In this document: positions 1 to 7,046 of the stretch, one piece after another
Layout of the letters: every line of letters starts with the position of its first letter
Numbering within the stretch: position 1 is the stretch's first letter
Translations under genes and position numbers: made by a program
From: Flavobacteriales bacterium
GTDB taxonomy: Bacteria > Bacteroidota > Bacteroidia > Flavobacteriales > TMED113
Reading direction: 5' to 3'
Assembly (NCBI GenBank): GCA_002696965.1
Contig: NZUB01000041.1
Coordinates: 1-15,509 of the forward strand
DNA length: 15,509 nucleotides
The notes under the pieces: model-generated
What the model was told of the DNA's origin: nothing
What the model saw: the letters and a program-made list of their open reading frames with translations, nothing else
Database searches by the model: none

Positions 1-2
1 TT

Positions 3-284
3 ACAGAGGAAGAATTTTTAATGGTATTTGAGGGTGTAGATCAATATAATGTCCCTAAATCAGCACTAGATCAACCTGTTGACCCTATTAATTTGTTGAC
101 TGATTTGTCTGGAGCTTTTGATTCGAAAAGTGAATTGAGACGATTGTTTAAATCTAATGCAATTAGTTTAAATAAGAAAAAGTGGAGTGTAGATCAGCTA
201 GTTACAAAAGATAATTTGCTTAACAATAAATATATTCTAATTCAAAAGGGCAAAAAACATTACATTATTTTATGTTTTGAATAA
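3..284 (+). CDS. tyrS: Tyrosyl-tRNA synthetase, C-terminal fragment (5' truncated by window edge)
   Basis: This is the last 93 codons of an open frame that runs in from the left edge. TyrRS attaches tyrosine to tRNA-Tyr in the cytoplasm. Only the part after the catalytic core is present. The first residues, TEEEFLMVFEGV, resemble the linker that precedes the C-terminal domain. From about residue 35 the pattern SKSELRRLFKSNAISLNKKK is typical of the S4-like RNA-binding domain at the end of bacterial TyrRS, which contacts the variable arm of tRNA-Tyr. The HIGH and KMSKS motifs would lie upstream of the window, so the assignment rests on the S4-type tail alone. An internal ATG at position 21 is not the true start, because the frame stays open to the edge. 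The last 8 bases overlap the acetyltransferase that follows. Confidence 0.82.
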   Translation, partial: TEEEFLMVFEGVDQYNVPKSALDQPVDPINLLTDLSGAFDSKSELRRLFKSNAISLNKKKWSVDQLVTKDNLLNNKYILIQKGKKHYIILCFE

Positions 285-726
285 TTTTAAATTATATAAT
301 AATAATTTTCGCACTAATTGTTTAGACTTATTTAAGTCTAATGTTCCAAATTTTTTTGACCCTTCTGAAGAAATTTTGTTTAATCATTATTTACAAAAAG
401 ATAATGTAAATTATTTTCTGCTATTTAATTGTAATAATCAACTGATGGCAGCGGGAGGTTATGAATTAGAGAAAACACTTAATACAATTGCGCTTACTTG
501 GGGAATGGTACATACTCGTTACCACAAAAAAGGTTATGGAAAGTCTTTAGTAGAATTTCGACTAAAATCTATTGCAAATTATTATCCTCAATTTGATGTA
601 GTTTTAAATACAAGTCAAAAAACATTTCGATTTTATGAAAAATTGGGATTTAAATTGGTAAGTATTAAAAAAGATTATTACGGTGTAGGACTTGATAGGT
701 ACGATATGATTAAATCTAAACATTAA
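277..726 (+). CDS. GNAT-family N-acetyltransferase
   Basis: A 149-residue cytoplasmic protein with the GNAT fold, predicted to transfer an acetyl group from acetyl-CoA to an unknown amine. Residues 79-91 contain the acetyl-CoA pyrophosphate-binding pattern (YHKKGYGKSL, matching Q/R-x-x-G-x-G/A). Residues 111-125 (NTSQKTFRFYEKLGF) form the usual last conserved strand and helix, in which the Tyr of FYEKLGF often acts as general acid. The N-terminal CLDLFKSNVPNFF and the C-terminal YGVGLDRYDM resemble a widespread but functionally uncharacterised bacterial GNAT subgroup. The start is taken as TTG at 277, because the first in-frame ATG lies at residue 57 and would remove the first strands. The gene overlaps tyrS by 8 bp, suggesting translational coupling. 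The substrate cannot be read from the sequence. Confidence 0.85.
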   Translation: MNNFKLYNNNFRTNCLDLFKSNVPNFFDPSEEILFNHYLQKDNVNYFLLFNCNNQLMAAGGYELEKTLNTIALTWGMVHTRYHKKGYGKSLVEFRLKSIANYYPQFDVVLNTSQKTFRFYEKLGFKLVSIKKDYYGVGLDRYDMIKSKH

Positions 727-734
727 GAGCTATG

Positions 735-808
735 TGGGCCCAGCAGGGCTTGAACCTGCGACCCCTTGATTATGAGTCAAGTGCTCTAACCAGCTGAGCT
801 ATGGGCCC
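735..808 (-). tRNA. tRNA with anticodon CAU, probably tRNA-Ile2 (lysidine type); elongator tRNA-Met is the alternative
   Basis: Read on the minus strand, a full cloverleaf is visible. The 7-bp acceptor stem GGGCCCA/TGGGCCC pairs perfectly. The D arm starts AGCTCAGCTGGTTAGAGC. The anticodon stem CTTGA/TCAAG carries the loop CTCATAA, giving anticodon CAU at 772-774. The T loop is TTCAAGC. The discriminator base is A, followed by CAT, so the 3' CCA is not encoded and must be added enzymatically. C4-G69 and C5-G68 in the acceptor stem match pairs known to favour TilS recognition of tRNA-Ile2 in E. coli, whereas E. coli elongator tRNA-Met has U-A and A-U there. That favours an isoleucine tRNA reading AUA after lysidine modification, but the inference crosses phyla. 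The gene lies just downstream of the thioesterase gene on the same strand. Confidence 0.93.
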
Positions 809-831
809 TAAAATAAGAAAGCAATATTAAG

Positions 832-839
832 CAAAGATT
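832..839 (-). promoter_or_regulatory. Possible -7 promoter element for the CAU tRNA
   Basis: On the minus strand this reads AATCTTTG, one mismatch from the Bacteroidota -7 motif TAnnTTTG. It lies 24 bp upstream of the tRNA 5' end, in the short gap after the thioesterase stop codon. It could give the tRNA its own transcript. No convincing -33 TTG partner was seen, so this is weak. Confidence 0.25.
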
Positions 840-856
840 CTTTATGCTACAAATAA

Positions 857-1240
857 TTAACCTTTATTGTGAGGAGTTGGCTTAAATTTTTCATCAAGAT
901 TAACAAAAACAATTTTATCAATTGTAATAATAGATTTTTCTGTTTTTTTCACTCTTGCTTCGCATTTAATCGTAATTGAAGTGCGTCCTAGTCTGACTAA
1001 ATCTAATCCAATTTCAACGACATCACCAAGCTTTGCAGGCGATATAAAATCAATTTCTGACATGAATTTTGTTGTTACCCTTTGATTATCTAGTTGACAC
1101 ATGGCATATATAGCTGCTTCTTCGTCAATCCACCTGAGTAGTTGCCCCCCAAACAGACTGCCTCCAGCATTTAAATCTTCTGGTTTCACGAGTTTTCTAG
1201 TTCTAAATTGCATATTATAAATTATTAAATTTTTTGACAT
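857..1240 (-). CDS. Hotdog-fold acyl-CoA thioesterase (YciA/BFIT type)
   Basis: A 127-residue cytoplasmic thioesterase that hydrolyses acyl-CoA to free acid and CoA. The pattern LNAGGSLFGG at residues 23-32, followed by WID at 37-39, is the conserved hotdog active-site helix of the YciA and acyl-CoA-hydrolase group. Asn24 and Asp39 occupy the positions of the conserved Asn and catalytic Asp. The following TTKFMSEIDFISPAKLGD matches the strand that lines the CoA pocket. The length is normal for a single-domain member. The ATG at 1238-1240 overlaps the upstream epimerase gene by 16 bp. An internal ATG at 1211-1213 (MQFRTRK) would remove the overlap and is equally plausible. The gene is last in an exporter, epimerase, thioesterase series, consistent with acyl-CoA metabolism. 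The acyl chain preferred is unknown. Confidence 0.88.
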   Translation of the reverse strand: MSKNLIIYNMQFRTRKLVKPEDLNAGGSLFGGQLLRWIDEEAAIYAMCQLDNQRVTTKFMSEIDFISPAKLGDVVEIGLDLVRLGRTSITIKCEARVKKTEKSIITIDKIVFVNLDEKFKPTPHNKG

Positions 1241-1623
1241 AGCTCAATGAGCACATGTTTTGTGGACCTTGGATGAATAAAACAAATTAGTTTGTTGTCT
1301 GCCCCTTTCTTAGGAGTTTCATTAATAATTTTAAATCCTAATTTTTTCAATCGTGCTATTTCTTTTATGATGTTTTTTACTTCAAATGCAATATGATGAA
1401 TTCCTTCTCCTCGTTTTTTAATAAAATTAGAAATCGCATTATTTTCTGAAACACCCTGCAGAAGTTCTATTTTTGTATTATCAGTTTTAAAAAAAGAAGT
1501 AATTACTCCTTCCTCTTTTACATGTTCCTGTTTGTATGGTTTGGTTCCCAGTAATTTAGTGTATACTTCATTTGCCTCATCTAAGTCAGATACAGCTATA
1601 CCTATGTGCTCAATATTATCCAT
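1225..1623 (-). CDS. mce: Methylmalonyl-CoA epimerase
   Basis: A 132-residue metal-dependent epimerase of the vicinal-oxygen-chelate (glyoxalase) fold. It interconverts the (S) and (R) forms of methylmalonyl-CoA in the propionyl-CoA/succinyl-CoA route. The start IEHIGIAVSDLDEA, the middle GEGIHHIAFEV and the end VLIEL supply the expected ligands: His6, a His at 76/77 and Glu127, in the two half-barrels. The closing pattern IHPRSTKHVLIEL is characteristic of MCE rather than glyoxalase I. I chose the ATG at 1621-1623, since the family begins right at this strand; extending the frame upstream adds 15 residues unlike the family. The chosen ATG overlaps the ABC exporter gene by 8 bp, and the stop overlaps the thioesterase start, so the three genes are probably co-transcribed and translationally coupled. 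No methylmalonyl-CoA mutase gene is in view. Confidence 0.92.
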   Translation of the reverse strand: MDNIEHIGIAVSDLDEANEVYTKLLGTKPYKQEHVKEEGVITSFFKTDNTKIELLQGVSENNAISNFIKKRGEGIHHIAFEVKNIIKEIARLKKLGFKIINETPKKGADNKLICFIHPRSTKHVLIELCQKI

Positions 1624-3418
1624 CTTTTTTAAAAGTTTCAATTTCGTAAAGTTTTTTATATACTGCACTATTTTTTAATAAAAATGTGTGATTGCCAGCA
1701 TCGATAATTGAGCCATTATCCATAACCAAAATATTATCATAATTAATAATAGAGCTTAGTTTATGTGTCACTGTAATCAAAGTTATAGATTGATTAAGTT
1801 TCTTTAAAGATGAATGGATATATTTTTGAGATTCTGCATCTAATGCAGATGTTGGCTCGTCAAGGATCAAAACAGGCGCCTGACTTATAAAAGCTCTAGC
1901 TAGACTAATCCTTTGTTTTTCTCCGCCTGAAAGATTAATGCCGCCTGTACCAATAATTGTATTATAACCCTTATCTAATGTTTTTATAAATTCATGAATA
2001 TGTGCTTTTTTGGCAGCCTCATAGATCTCTTTTTTATTTGCATAGGGATTTCCTACTAGGATATTATTTAATATAGTATCATTAAACAATAAAACATCTT
2101 GAGTAACTAAAGCAGATAGTTTATTACAATTAATATTATATATATTTTCTTGATCAATGGTAATTTCACCATCACTATTGGGATGGAATTTTAATAAAAG
2201 TTCTAGTAATGTTGATTTACCACTTCCCGATTCACCAACAATTGCAATTTTCTGCCCTTTTTGAATAATTAAATTAATATTATTGATGATAAAATCTTCT
2301 GATGATTTCAATGAGACATTATCAAAGCATATAGTTTTAAATGATTTAATCGGTTTTAAAGATACTGATGTATCTTCAGGTTGTTCTAAAATATCTATAA
2401 TCCTTTCGGCTGAAGCAGACCCCTTTTGGATAGAGTAAAATGCAGTTGTTAAAGATCTAGCTGGAGGGAGTATTTGAGAAAAAATAATTAAATATCCAAT
2501 AAATGTTTCGGCATCAATATGATTATTTAATACTGTTTTTCCTCCGAACCAAATAATAATTATCATGACGATTGTACTTAGCATTTCACTCATTGGGGAT
2601 GCTAAATCTTTTCTCCACAGTACTTTGTTATTTAGTTGTTTTAAGCGTTCATTATGTGTATTAAATTTTTGAGAAATAAATAAGAAGCTACTAAAAGATT
2701 TAATAATTTTTAAATTACTAATTGATTCTTCAACAAAGGAAATTATATCTGCTAATTTTGTTTGACTAAGTTTAGATTTTTGTTTTAAAGATTTGCTAAT
2801 TTTTGTGATTATAAGTGCAGTAATTGGTAAAAAAATTAAACCTATTAATGTAATCTCTAAATTAATATATAATAAGCTAATTAGAAATAAAATGATATGT
2901 ATGGGGTCTTTTATGAAAAATTCTAATACCCCCATAATGGACCATTCTACTTCAATCAAATCATTAGTCATACGTGCTACTAAATCACCTTTTTTAAATT
3001 TGTTAACAAAAGGTATTTGCAGATGTAATAATTTATTATACATTTTTTTTCGTACATCTCTAATTATATTATTTCTAAATGGGGTTAAAAAGTATAAAGC
3101 ACCATACCTAAAACCATTTTTCAACATTGTTCCCAGACCAACTAAAAAACACACAAATCCAAGCGTGTATGTTACGCCGTGGATTTGTAATAAGTTATAG
3201 ATTTGATTATAAACATAGTCTTTTAGATTACTAAATGATAAATTATCTACAATTTCACTAGAGGGTTCAATTGTGCCAAAGAGTAAGCCAAGTATTGGAA
3301 TTATTAGTGAAATTGAAAATAATGAAAAAACAACTGAAAAAAAGTTAAATATGGTATTTAAAAATATTAAGAAAACATAAGGTTTTGAAAAGACTAAAAG
3401 TTTCAAAGTAGATTTCAT
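1616..3418 (-). CDS. MsbA-like ABC exporter, fused permease and ATPase
   Basis: A 600-residue half-transporter that would work as a homodimer in the inner membrane. Residues 1-320 form the type-1 ABC exporter membrane domain, with hydrophobic helices near 10-50, 80-105, 165-210 and 275-320. Residues 360-600 are the nucleotide-binding domain: Walker A GESGSGKST (395-403), Q-loop Gln440, signature LSGGEKQR (496-503), Walker B and D-loop VLILDEPTSALD (516-527) and the H-loop His552. Length and layout match the MsbA and lipid-exporter group, which flips lipid A or other lipids, but peptide or drug export cannot be excluded. A homologue of this type near rbfA and a LolC/E-type permease gene is, to my knowledge, common in Flavobacteriia. 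The ATG at 3416-3418 is used. It is the first gene of the unit that continues into mce and the thioesterase gene. Confidence 0.9.
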   Translation of the reverse strand: MKSTLKLLVFSKPYVFLIFLNTIFNFFSVVFSLFSISLIIPILGLLFGTIEPSSEIVDNLSFSNLKDYVYNQIYNLLQIHGVTYTLGFVCFLVGLGTMLKNGFRYGALYFLTPFRNNIIRDVRKKMYNKLLHLQIPFVNKFKKGDLVARMTNDLIEVEWSIMGVLEFFIKDPIHIILFLISLLYINLEITLIGLIFLPITALIITKISKSLKQKSKLSQTKLADIISFVEESISNLKIIKSFSSFLFISQKFNTHNERLKQLNNKVLWRKDLASPMSEMLSTIVMIIIIWFGGKTVLNNHIDAETFIGYLIIFSQILPPARSLTTAFYSIQKGSASAERIIDILEQPEDTSVSLKPIKSFKTICFDNVSLKSSEDFIINNINLIIQKGQKIAIVGESGSGKSTLLELLLKFHPNSDGEITIDQENIYNINCNKLSALVTQDVLLFNDTILNNILVGNPYANKKEIYEAAKKAHIHEFIKTLDKGYNTIIGTGGINLSGGEKQRISLARAFISQAPVLILDEPTSALDAESQKYIHSSLKKLNQSITLITVTHKLSSIINYDNILVMDNGSIIDAGNHTFLLKNSAVYKKLYEIETFKKDG

Positions 3419-3485
3419 AACTTAAATATAACGATAAGAAATCAGATAAATTATGTATTTAAATATTAGTATATATTTATAATTG

Positions 3486-3493
3486 TATCTTTG
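3486..3493 (+). promoter_or_regulatory. -7 promoter element (TAnnTTTG) directly before rbfA
   Basis: The sequence TATCTTTG matches the -7 consensus recognised by the Bacteroidota primary sigma factor. It ends 6 bp before the rbfA ATG at 3500, so transcription would begin at or within a few bases of the start codon. It lies in the 81-bp gap between the divergent exporter and rbfA genes. A clear -33 TTG was not seen. Confidence 0.5.
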
Positions 3494-3499
3494 ATCTCA

Positions 3500-3841
3500 A
3501 TGGAGTCACAAAGACAAAAAAAAGTTTCTAGACTTATTCAAAAGGATTTGTCAGCTATCTTTCTTCAAGAAAGTAAAAGCCTTTACACTGGTGTCATGAT
3601 TAGTATAACTCACGTTTTTGTTTCTAAAGATTTGTCTTTAGCCAAAGTCTATTTGAGTTTATTTCCAGAAAATAAAAAATCAGAAGTTTTTGAAGATATT
3701 AAATTTAAAACAAAGCAGTTTAAACATAAATTAGCTTTTAAGCTTAAAAACCAAATGAGAAAGACACCAGATTTAGTTTTTTATATTGATAATTCTTTAG
3801 ATCATTATGAGAGTATTAATAAAATATTAAAAGACATTTAA
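3500..3841 (+). CDS. rbfA: 30S ribosome-binding factor A
   Basis: A 113-residue KH-fold protein that binds the maturing 30S subunit and helps finish 16S rRNA processing. The N-terminal QRQKKVSRLIQKDLSAIF is the classic RbfA start. It is followed by MISITHVFVSKDLSLAKVYLS, with the conserved V(S/T)-x-D-L-x-x-A-x-V-Y pattern, and by the terminal RKTPDLVFYIDNSLDH (family: P-x-L-x-F-x-x-D-x-S). The ATG at 3500 is chosen over a TTG nine bases upstream (3491), which lies inside the promoter motif. The length is normal. The permease gene begins three bases after the stop codon in the same frame, so the two genes are almost certainly one operon. Confidence 0.94.
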   Translation: MESQRQKKVSRLIQKDLSAIFLQESKSLYTGVMISITHVFVSKDLSLAKVYLSLFPENKKSEVFEDIKFKTKQFKHKLAFKLKNQMRKTPDLVFYIDNSLDHYESINKILKDI

Positions 3842-3844
3842 AAT

Positions 3845-5041
3845 TTGAGACATTCATTTTATATAGCAATTAGGTATTTCTTCTCTTTAAGAAAGCAAAA
3901 CCTAGTTAATCTTATTACTCTAATTTCTATGACAGGTGTTATGTTTGGCACAATGGCTATGATTATTGTTCTATCTGTTTTTAATGGTTTTGATGAATTA
4001 ATTCAAGATTTATTTAGAAATATAGATTCAGATTACCAAGTTGAATTAAAAGAGGGAACATTATTTACTATTGATGATAGTTTACTGCATCAAGTACAAT
4101 CTATTGATGGTGTTAATGCTGTTTCAAAGGTGCTAGAGCAAAAAATGCTTGCACAATATGATGATTATCAATTGGTTGTTGGTGTGAAGGGTGTAGACGA
4201 AAACTTTCTTAACGTAACTAATATAGCTGATGAAATTTTCTCGGGAAAATATTTTTTCGAACAAAAAAACTTTTTGGTTGCTACAGGTTCTGTTTTTAAT
4301 AATCTGTCATTAAAGTTATTAGATTTTGAAGAGCCTTTAAAATTATCATTTTTTAAATCCAGTCCTAATTTATTAACCACAAATGGTATTATTAGTCAGT
4401 CATTCTACTTGTCAGGAGTTTTTAGAGGGCAAGCAAAGTTGGGTAGTGGCGATATTATTTTAAGATTAAAAGATCTTCAAAAATTCACAGAACACCATAA
4501 TAAAATTTCTGCATTAAATATAAGTGTGAAAAAACAATCCAATAACATTCAAAATAAAATACAATTAGTATTAGGGGAGAGATTTTTGATTAAAAATAGA
4601 TTTCAACAAAGGCCCTTTGTTAATAAAATGATTAACTCAGAAAAGTTAATTGTGTATATAATATTTACGTTTATATTGTTAGTTTCTCTACTTAGTTTGG
4701 TCGCTAGTTTAATTGTTTTATTAATGCAAAAACAACAAGATATTCAAATTCTTTTTTCTTTTGGGCTGGGTATTCAAAGTGTGAAAAAAATTTTTTTAAT
4801 GATTGGTTTTTTTATTGTATCCAGCGGATTAATTTTAGGAACTATTTTTGGCTTATTTTTTTGTTTTGCCCAAGATAAATTTCACTTAATAAAATTAAGC
4901 TCTTTAAATAATACTCTTATTAATTATTATCCTATTAAAATTGAATTGCAAGATATCCTTTTGATACAAATTATAGTTATTTTACTTGGTATAGTTACGA
5001 CATATTTGACTACCTATAATAATCGGTTTTACCAGGTTTAA
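3845..5041 (+). CDS. LolC/LolE-type ABC transporter permease
   Basis: A 398-residue inner-membrane protein of the FtsX/MacB-like permease family. The N-terminal FYIAIRYFFSLRKQNLVNLIT precedes the first transmembrane helix (about 20-48, including SVFNGFDELI). A large periplasmic domain covers about 50-265. Three more helices lie near 267-294, 314-343 and 370-392. This four-helix layout matches LolC/LolE, which extract lipoproteins for delivery to the outer membrane together with a separate ATPase (LolD); no ATPase gene is in view. The start must be TTG at 3845: the frame is closed by the rbfA stop three bases earlier, and the next in-frame ATG falls inside the first helix. The stop codon overlaps that of the convergent dusB. 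Confidence 0.88.
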   Translation: MRHSFYIAIRYFFSLRKQNLVNLITLISMTGVMFGTMAMIIVLSVFNGFDELIQDLFRNIDSDYQVELKEGTLFTIDDSLLHQVQSIDGVNAVSKVLEQKMLAQYDDYQLVVGVKGVDENFLNVTNIADEIFSGKYFFEQKNFLVATGSVFNNLSLKLLDFEEPLKLSFFKSSPNLLTTNGIISQSFYLSGVFRGQAKLGSGDIILRLKDLQKFTEHHNKISALNISVKKQSNNIQNKIQLVLGERFLIKNRFQQRPFVNKMINSEKLIVYIIFTFILLVSLLSLVASLIVLLMQKQQDIQILFSFGLGIQSVKKIFLMIGFFIVSSGLILGTIFGLFFCFAQDKFHLIKLSSLNNTLINYYPIKIELQDILLIQIIVILLGIVTTYLTTYNNRFYQV

Positions 5042-6021
5042 TAATTTTTATAAATATTTTTGATTTCATGGATTTTTTGTACAATCTCATTATAGTCATT
5101 GAGTTGCACTAATTGAGATCTATAGTGTTTGATTTTAGGTAAATCTTTAAAGTAATTGGAGTAATGTCTTCGCATTTCTAATACCCCCAACTTTTCCCCT
5201 TTCCAATCGATGGACCATTTTAAGTGATTTAATACCATTTCAATTTTCTCATTAATTTTTGGTTCTTGAATTAATTTTCCAGATTTCAAAAATTCTTTAA
5301 TTTTTTTAAATATCCAAGGGTTTCCAATGGCAGCTCTTCCAATCATGATTCCATCTACATTATATTTTTCTTTCTTTTTTTTAGCTGTTTCGGGGCATGT
5401 TACATCGCCATTCCCAAAAACAGGTATTTTCATTCTCGGGTTATCTTTCACTTCTCTGATTAATTCCCAATTTGCCTCTCCTTTATACATTTGTTTTCTA
5501 GTTCGTCCATGAATAGAAATAGCTTGTATACCGATATCTTGTAATCTTTCTGCTACTTCTACAATATATTTGCTTTTTTCATCCCAACCTAATCTAGTTT
5601 TGACTGTAACAGGTAGGTTAGTAGATTTTACAATTTCAGAAGTCATCTTTACCATTTTAGGAATATCTTGGAGAATAGCGGCACCCCCTCCTTTACAAGT
5701 AACTTTTTTTACAGGACATCCATAATTAATATCTATAATGTCTGGTTTTACACTAGTAGCAATTCTTGTTGCCTCTTTCATAGATTCAATATTGTTGCCG
5801 AAAATTTGAATGCCAATGGGTCTTTCAAATTCGAAAATATCTAGTTTCTGTACACTTTTTGAAGCGTTTCGAATAAGACCTTCAGACGAGATAAACTCTG
5901 TATACATGATATCAGCACCCCCTTCTTTACAGATTTTTCTAAATGGAGGATCACTAACATCTTCCATTGGGGCTAATAATAGTGGAAATTCTCCGATTTC
6001 TAAATCTCCAATTTTAACCAT
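5038..6021 (-). CDS. dusB: tRNA-dihydrouridine synthase (DusB type)
   Basis: A 327-residue FMN enzyme that reduces specific uridines of tRNA to dihydrouridine using NADPH. It has a TIM-barrel catalytic domain, about 1-240: LLLAPMEDVSDPPFR near 14-28; the DINYGCPVKKV segment around the catalytic Cys102; VKTRLGW near 139-145; ISIHGRTRKQMYKG near 168-181; and FGNGDV followed by GIMIGRAAIGNPWIF, which bind the FMN phosphate. A helical tRNA-binding domain follows. These patterns match the DusB/NifR3 group and the length is typical. The gene starts 7 bp after the second exbD stop on the same strand, so it is probably the distal gene of the exb unit. Its stop overlaps that of the convergent permease gene. 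Confidence 0.93.
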   Translation of the reverse strand: MVKIGDLEIGEFPLLLAPMEDVSDPPFRKICKEGGADIMYTEFISSEGLIRNASKSVQKLDIFEFERPIGIQIFGNNIESMKEATRIATSVKPDIIDINYGCPVKKVTCKGGGAAILQDIPKMVKMTSEIVKSTNLPVTVKTRLGWDEKSKYIVEVAERLQDIGIQAISIHGRTRKQMYKGEANWELIREVKDNPRMKIPVFGNGDVTCPETAKKKKEKYNVDGIMIGRAAIGNPWIFKKIKEFLKSGKLIQEPKINEKIEMVLNHLKWSIDWKGEKLGVLEMRRHYSNYFKDLPKIKHYRSQLVQLNDYNEIVQKIHEIKNIYKNY

Positions 6022-6028
6022 TGATGAT

Positions 6029-6499
6029 TTATTTGAGTTCTTTACGTGTCGAGTAATTAATTTTATATGCTTGCGCTTTTCGTAATTCTTCTTTTATATC
6101 TGATATAATACCCATTTTTACATCAACATCTGCCTTGATAGATGTAGTAAGTAAGGGTATTTCTTCTTCTGCTCGACTTTCTCTCTCTGCAGCAATAAAT
6201 GCCTGTATATCTGCTACATTAGCGTATGAATCATTAAGTTGGATTTTGGCTTTTGTTCCAAATTGTTTTTTTCTATTTAGACCTCTAGGAGATCCAATAT
6301 ATATGTAGGATACTAGTGATTTTCGTTCAAGTTTTTTTACTTCAGTAGCTTGAGGCAGTGTATTATCAACTAGCATTTCTGTTTCACGCATTACTGTAGT
6401 GACCATAAAAAAGAATAACAACATAAAAACGATATCTGGTAATGATGCTGTAGAAATTGGCGGAGTACCGTTTTTTTTATTTTTTTTGAATTTAGACAT
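6029..6499 (-). CDS. exbD: ExbD/TolR-family protein, second paralogue
   Basis: A 156-residue inner-membrane protein that works with ExbB to harvest proton-motive force. A basic cytoplasmic head (about residues 1-12, KFKKNKKNG) is followed by one transmembrane helix at about 20-38. The helix begins LPDIVFMLLFFFMV, with Asp22 at the position of the conserved proton-carrying Asp of ExbD/TolR. The remaining ~115 residues are a periplasmic domain. I chose the ATG at 6497-6499, which leaves a 10-bp gap after the first exbD. An upstream ATG at 6518-6520 would add 7 residues and overlap that gene by 11 bp. It sits between exbD and dusB in one minus-strand series. It differs from its neighbour in the head and periplasmic domain, so this is an old duplication. 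Confidence 0.9.
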   Translation of the reverse strand: MSKFKKNKKNGTPPISTASLPDIVFMLLFFFMVTTVMRETEMLVDNTLPQATEVKKLERKSLVSYIYIGSPRGLNRKKQFGTKAKIQLNDSYANVADIQAFIAAERESRAEEEIPLLTTSIKADVDVKMGIISDIKEELRKAQAYKINYSTRKELK

Positions 6500-6509
6500 A
6501 GTTTTTTTA

Positions 6510-7046
6510 TTAAAATTCACCAGGAGGTGCTTCAGATATTTTCATTGGATACATTTTGCGGATTTCCTTCTGCTTAGCTTTAGGTAACTCTGTATAATTT
6601 AGATTATACTTAGTTATTGCGGCTTCATTTCTTAGTTCATTGTAAGCAGCCGTAAGCTCATTTTGTACCGAAATATACATTTCATAAGAAGTACCTCTAC
6701 TATTCACAAGTGATATAATCGCTTTTTCAGGGCTATCAGACAGCGAAGGGTCTTTGCCATTATTGTCAATAAAATTTCTAGCACCTTCCCTCAAATTCTC
6801 AATTTTCATTTCATTTTCTTCTACAAGTAATTTATCTTGTTTATTTACATAAACTTCATAAATATTACGTGCATTACCTTGCATGTCTTCAGGTTCTTGT
6901 TCTTCTGCGGTAGGAGGAAGTTTTCGGGCTATACCTGTATCTACATCCATTGTAGTAGTTACTAAAAAAAATATTAATAACAGAAAAGCGATATCGGCCA
7001 TAGATCCTGCATTAATTTCGGGTGTAGACCTATTACTTCTTGCCAT
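6510..7046 (-). CDS. exbD: ExbD/TolR-family protein, first paralogue
   Basis: A 178-residue single-pass inner-membrane protein of the ExbB/ExbD proton channel. A short cytoplasmic head (MARSNRSTPEINAGS) precedes the helix at about 16-34, ADIAFLLLIFFLVTTTM, with Asp18 in the conserved proton-carrying position. The rest is periplasmic, including an acidic linker (EEQEPEDMQ near residues 48-56) and a C-terminal domain. The ATG at 7044-7046 is chosen because the residues encoded upstream of it do not look like the family. It overlaps the small membrane protein gene by 14 bp, so coupling is likely. With two different ExbD proteins and one ExbB, a mixed complex is possible. Confidence 0.92.
   Translation of the reverse strand: MARSNRSTPEINAGSMADIAFLLLIFFLVTTTMDVDTGIARKLPPTAEEQEPEDMQGNARNIYEVYVNKQDKLLVEENEMKIENLREGARNFIDNNGKDPSLSDSPEKAIISLVNSRGTSYEMYISVQNELTAAYNELRNEAAITKYNLNYTELPKAKQKEIRKMYPMKISEAPPGEF

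Noticed and set aside
2793..3200. A 135-codon open frame on the plus strand, antisense to the ABC exporter.
   Set aside because: It lies wholly within the membrane-domain half of a clear exporter gene and its product resembles no family. AT-rich hydrophobic coding regions often leave such open antisense frames.
4168..4380. A 70-codon minus-strand frame inside the LolC/E-like permease gene.
   Set aside because: Antisense shadow of a well-supported gene, with no recognisable motif.
5327..6085. Two plus-strand frames (5327-5512 and 5810-6085) opposite dusB.
   Set aside because: Both are antisense to the strongly conserved DusB coding sequence and have no supporting features.
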